From Dietzia timorensis (GTDB taxonomy: Bacteria; Actinomycetota; Actinomycetes; Mycobacteriales; Mycobacteriaceae), in assembly GCF_020742175.1 (NCBI RefSeq), contig NZ_DYXM01000271.1:1-31476 (forward strand): a stretch of 31,476 nt of DNA. The letters are read 5' to 3'. Positions 29,623 to 31,476 of this stretch are shown here, in pieces. The notes under the pieces are model-generated. The model did not search any database. It worked only from the letters and a program-made list of their open reading frames with translations, and was not told the DNA's origin. Made by a program: the position numbers and the translations under genes. The first letter of the stretch is position 1; every line of letters begins with the position of its first letter.

Positions 29623-30324
29623 TCATCCGAATACCTCCGGCAGGATCTGTCGGGCGAGGCCGACGACGACCGGCGCGACGCCGAGGCAGACGAAGGCGGG
29701 CAGGAAGCACGCGCCGAGCGGTGCCGCGATGAGGACGCCCGCCCGTTCGGCTGCGGCCTGGCGCTTGGCGACGGCGCGGGATCGCGACCACGTCGCCGCG
29801 CGGCGCAGCGAATCTGTCACGGAGCCACCGGAGTCGGCGCTGCGCCCGAGCGCCTCACGAACGCGCGGTATGACGGCGGACGTCCCGTTCTCCGGCCCCC
29901 ACGCGCCCGCGACGTCCTGCCCCAACCCGACGTGCGCGGCAGCGCTGGCGAACGACTGCGCAGCCAGCCCCTCCGCGACCGCCGATACCGCTCGCAGAGC
30001 CGAGGCCGTGTCCAGCCCGGCGGCGTACGCTGCGGCGAGCAGGTCCACGGCCCAGGCATCGTCCGGGGAAGGGGCAATATCGCGGGCACGTCGTCCGCTC
30101 TTTGCACTGAGGTTGCCGAGGAGTCGCATAGACGCGGCCAGAGAAGGCACCAAGGAGGCGCGACCACGTTGTGGCGTTTGCAGCGCTTCGCCCGTGAAAC
30201 CGGGGTCGTCGGAAGCGCTGCCGTTGATGAGGACCGCCCGTTCGCCGAGTCTCGCGGCGGCGCGCGGTGCGCCGCGCCACGCCAGCACGGCAAGCGCGAG
30301 GAGCGCTAGAGTGGCCGGGCTCAT
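29623..30324 (-). CDS. Type II secretion F domain protein, TadC-like (Rv3657c-type)
   Basis: 233 residues from ATG 30324, which overlaps the tadB stop as ATGA. An in-frame extension to 31143 is a shadow of tadB. Residues 3-20 are hydrophobic. The centre is a GspF/T2SF-like helical domain (WAVDLLAAAYAAGLDTASALRAV, then VTDSLRRAATWSRSRAVAKRQAAAERAGV). Two hydrophobic segments at the end (LIAAPLGACFLPAFVCLGVAPVVVGL) anchor it. With TadB it forms the inner-membrane platform driven by TadA. It is short compared with proteobacterial TadC but normal for actinobacteria. Confidence 0.88.
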   Translation of the reverse strand: MSPATLALLALAVLAWRGAPRAAARLGERAVLINGSASDDPGFTGEALQTPQRGRASLVPSLAASMRLLGNLSAKSGRRARDIAPSPDDAWAVDLLAAAYAAGLDTASALRAVSAVAEGLAAQSFASAAAHVGLGQDVAGAWGPENGTSAVIPRVREALGRSADSGGSVTDSLRRAATWSRSRAVAKRQAAAERAGVLIAAPLGACFLPAFVCLGVAPVVVGLARQILPEVFG

Positions 30325-31130
30325 GCGCGCACTCCCGCGATGATTCGCGAGGTCCACAGCAGGCCCGCGGCGATGAGGGCGGAACCGACTATCGCCAGTG
30401 CCGCGCCGATGATCCCCGAGCCGAGCGTGCCCACAGGGTCTGCGCCCATGAGGTGGCCGAGCCCGAGTCCGAGCAGGGGCAACGCGGTGAGGATTAGCGC
30501 CGTGGCGCGCGGCCCGGCGAGAGCGGCCTCGATCTCGCCGGCGTGGCGATTGGTTTCGGAGACCTCCTCCCCTGCTCGGCGCACGACATCGGCGAGCGGT
30601 AACCCGTGCCCGGTGGACAGGGCGACGGCTTGGCCGAGGCGCCTGGCCGGAAGCGCGGAGGATGCTGCGAGAAGTCCGGCGACGTCGCCGCCAAGCCCGT
30701 CGAGCGCGACGGCCCGTTCGAGTTCGGTGGTCACCGCGCCGCTGGAGCCGTGCCGGGCGGCGCGCAATGCAGCGCCCATCGAGGCGCCGGAGGCGAGGGC
30801 GGAAACGATCGAATCGAGCGCGCCGACCCAGGCCTCGTCCTCCCGGAGCTTGCGGGCATGGGACCGTTCGCCGTGGAGAACGTGGCGCAGCGCCACGCCG
30901 ACGATCGCGGCACCGGCGACGAGGCCGACTCCCACGCCGGCGACGAGAGCCAACACCGAGGCGACGGCCCCGAGGACGAGGGCAAGCGACGACGAATCGA
31001 CCCCGCGCACGGCGGCGAACGGAACCGCGGCACGCGGACCTGAGCCGAGGGTACGCAGGCGGGAAGCGGACGCAGGCCCCGGCCACGCGAGGACGGCGGC
31101 GGCAAGCAGGGCGCAGGCGTTCGTCGTCAT
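30321..31130 (-). CDS. Type II secretion F domain protein, TadB-like (Rv3658c-type)
   Basis: 269 residues from ATG 31130, which overlaps the tadA stop as ATGA. There is an N-terminal hydrophobic stretch and a membrane pair at about 48-82. The T2SF domain follows (DSIVSALASGASMGAALRAARHG, GQAVALSTGHGLPLADVVRRAGEEV, HAGEIEAALAGPRATALILTALPLLGLGLG), with two C-terminal membrane segments. It forms the platform for pilus assembly with TadC. It is immediately followed by tadC through a second ATGA overlap. Confidence 0.9.
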   Translation of the reverse strand: MTTNACALLAAAVLAWPGPASASRLRTLGSGPRAAVPFAAVRGVDSSSLALVLGAVASVLALVAGVGVGLVAGAAIVGVALRHVLHGERSHARKLREDEAWVGALDSIVSALASGASMGAALRAARHGSSGAVTTELERAVALDGLGGDVAGLLAASSALPARRLGQAVALSTGHGLPLADVVRRAGEEVSETNRHAGEIEAALAGPRATALILTALPLLGLGLGHLMGADPVGTLGSGIIGAALAIVGSALIAAGLLWTSRIIAGVRA

Positions 31131-31476
31131 CGTGCCTCCGCACTCGCTGTGGCGGGGCGCCGATTACGCAACAGCGAATTCAGCACCTTCCGGCCCGCGG
31201 TCGTTTCCGCGTCGCCGGCTCCGAGAGCCCACGCCGGTTCGACGCGAATGTCGAGTCCGGCGGCATCACGCGTCGTGGTGACCACGCCGATCTCGGCGAC
31301 ATGGCGGCGGCCATCGTGGCCGCGGCGGACGCCGATGACCACGTGGATCGAGGCCGCCACCTGCGCCGCCAGCGCTGGTCCGGACAGGCCTCCAAGCGCT
31401 CCGAGCGCCGCGAGTCGCGCCGGCACCTCGGCCGCGGAGTTCGCGTGGATCGTGCCTGCCGACCCGTCATGTCCGG
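31127..31476 (-). CDS. TadA-type secretion ATPase, C-terminal part only
   Basis: The frame is open to the right edge. The visible 116 residues include GHDGSAGTIHANSAAEVPARL, the conserved His-containing segment of TadA/VirB11-type ATPases after the Walker B region. They continue with LEALGALGG-like LAALGALGGL and a C-terminal domain (HVVIGVRRGHDGRRHVAEIGVV). Walker A and B lie outside the window. It powers assembly of the Flp pilus in related systems (Rv3659c counterpart). Its TGA stop overlaps the tadB ATG. An apparent GTG start at 31426 is internal. Confidence 0.93.
   Translation of the reverse strand, partial: GHDGSAGTIHANSAAEVPARLAALGALGGLSGPALAAQVAASIHVVIGVRRGHDGRRHVAEIGVVTTTRDAAGLDIRVEPAWALGAGDAETTAGRKVLNSLLRNRRPATASAEAR

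Noticed and set aside
29243..29791. Long N-terminal extension of tadE (to 29791)
   Set aside because: It is mostly the shadow of the DUF4244 gene and is Arg/His-rich; only the nine residues before Met 29242 look meaningful and are reported as a finding.
1..31476. CRISPR arrays, insertion sequences, prophage or integrase genes
   Set aside because: No regularly spaced repeats, transposase, terminal inverted repeats with target duplication, or phage proteins were seen.

Overview
The window is about 31.5 kb of high-GC chromosome (G+C estimated by eye, not computed). It reads as an actinobacterium of the mycolic-acid group (Mycobacteriales; Dietzia, Gordonia or Tsukamurella-like). The order holB (delta'), class III cyclase, topA, cspA, DEAH/DUF1998 helicase, then a tad pilus operon matches Mycobacterium tuberculosis Rv3644c, Rv3645, Rv3646c, Rv3648c, Rv3649 and Rv3659c-Rv3654c. 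The topoisomerase is the actinobacterial type, with GRYGPY repeats and a Lys/Ala tail. GTG starts and TANNNT -10 boxes are common. I cannot name the species. There is no IS element, phage gene or CRISPR array.

Left part (1-11.9 kb): the 3' part of a DUF1023 alpha/beta hydrolase; a CDF metal transporter; two large polytopic proteins resembling GT-C or cell-envelope enzymes (minus strand), the second preceded by a possible leaderless 18-codon upstream ORF; glpD; a secreted DUF1524/HNH lipoprotein nuclease; a small secreted protein; an LtrA membrane protein; and tRNA-Thr(CGT) with a strong hairpin behind it.

Middle part (12-24.8 kb): holB diverges from a six-TM HAMP adenylate cyclase, which abuts topA tail to tail. 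A 612-bp gene-free region separates topA from the divergent korAB pair (2-oxoglutarate:ferredoxin oxidoreductase). It is bracketed by an exact 14-bp direct repeat and holds a perfect ATATGAG/CTCATAT dyad beside a -10-like box. A hypothetical protein, a YceI protein, an NRDE/TANGO2 protein and cspA (long structured leader) follow on the minus strand.

Right part (24.8-31.5 kb): the helicase; a His/Met-rich DUF1541 (YdhK-type) lipoprotein behind a CsoR-like operator; and, on the minus strand, a tad operon (tadA 3' end, tadB, tadC, DUF4244 pilin, TadE, TadE-like). The TadE-like gene is joined by an ATGA overlap to an unrecognised one-TM protein, followed by another small unrecognised protein.

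Best leads: at least eight genes have a -10-like hexamer 6-8 nt before their start codon, which predicts leaderless mRNAs; the upstream ORF before the DUF6541 gene; the metal-type operator of the DUF1541 gene; the repeat-bracketed topA/korA region; the small-gene pair on the tad operon; and an abnormal tadE start. I found no single large unknown system.
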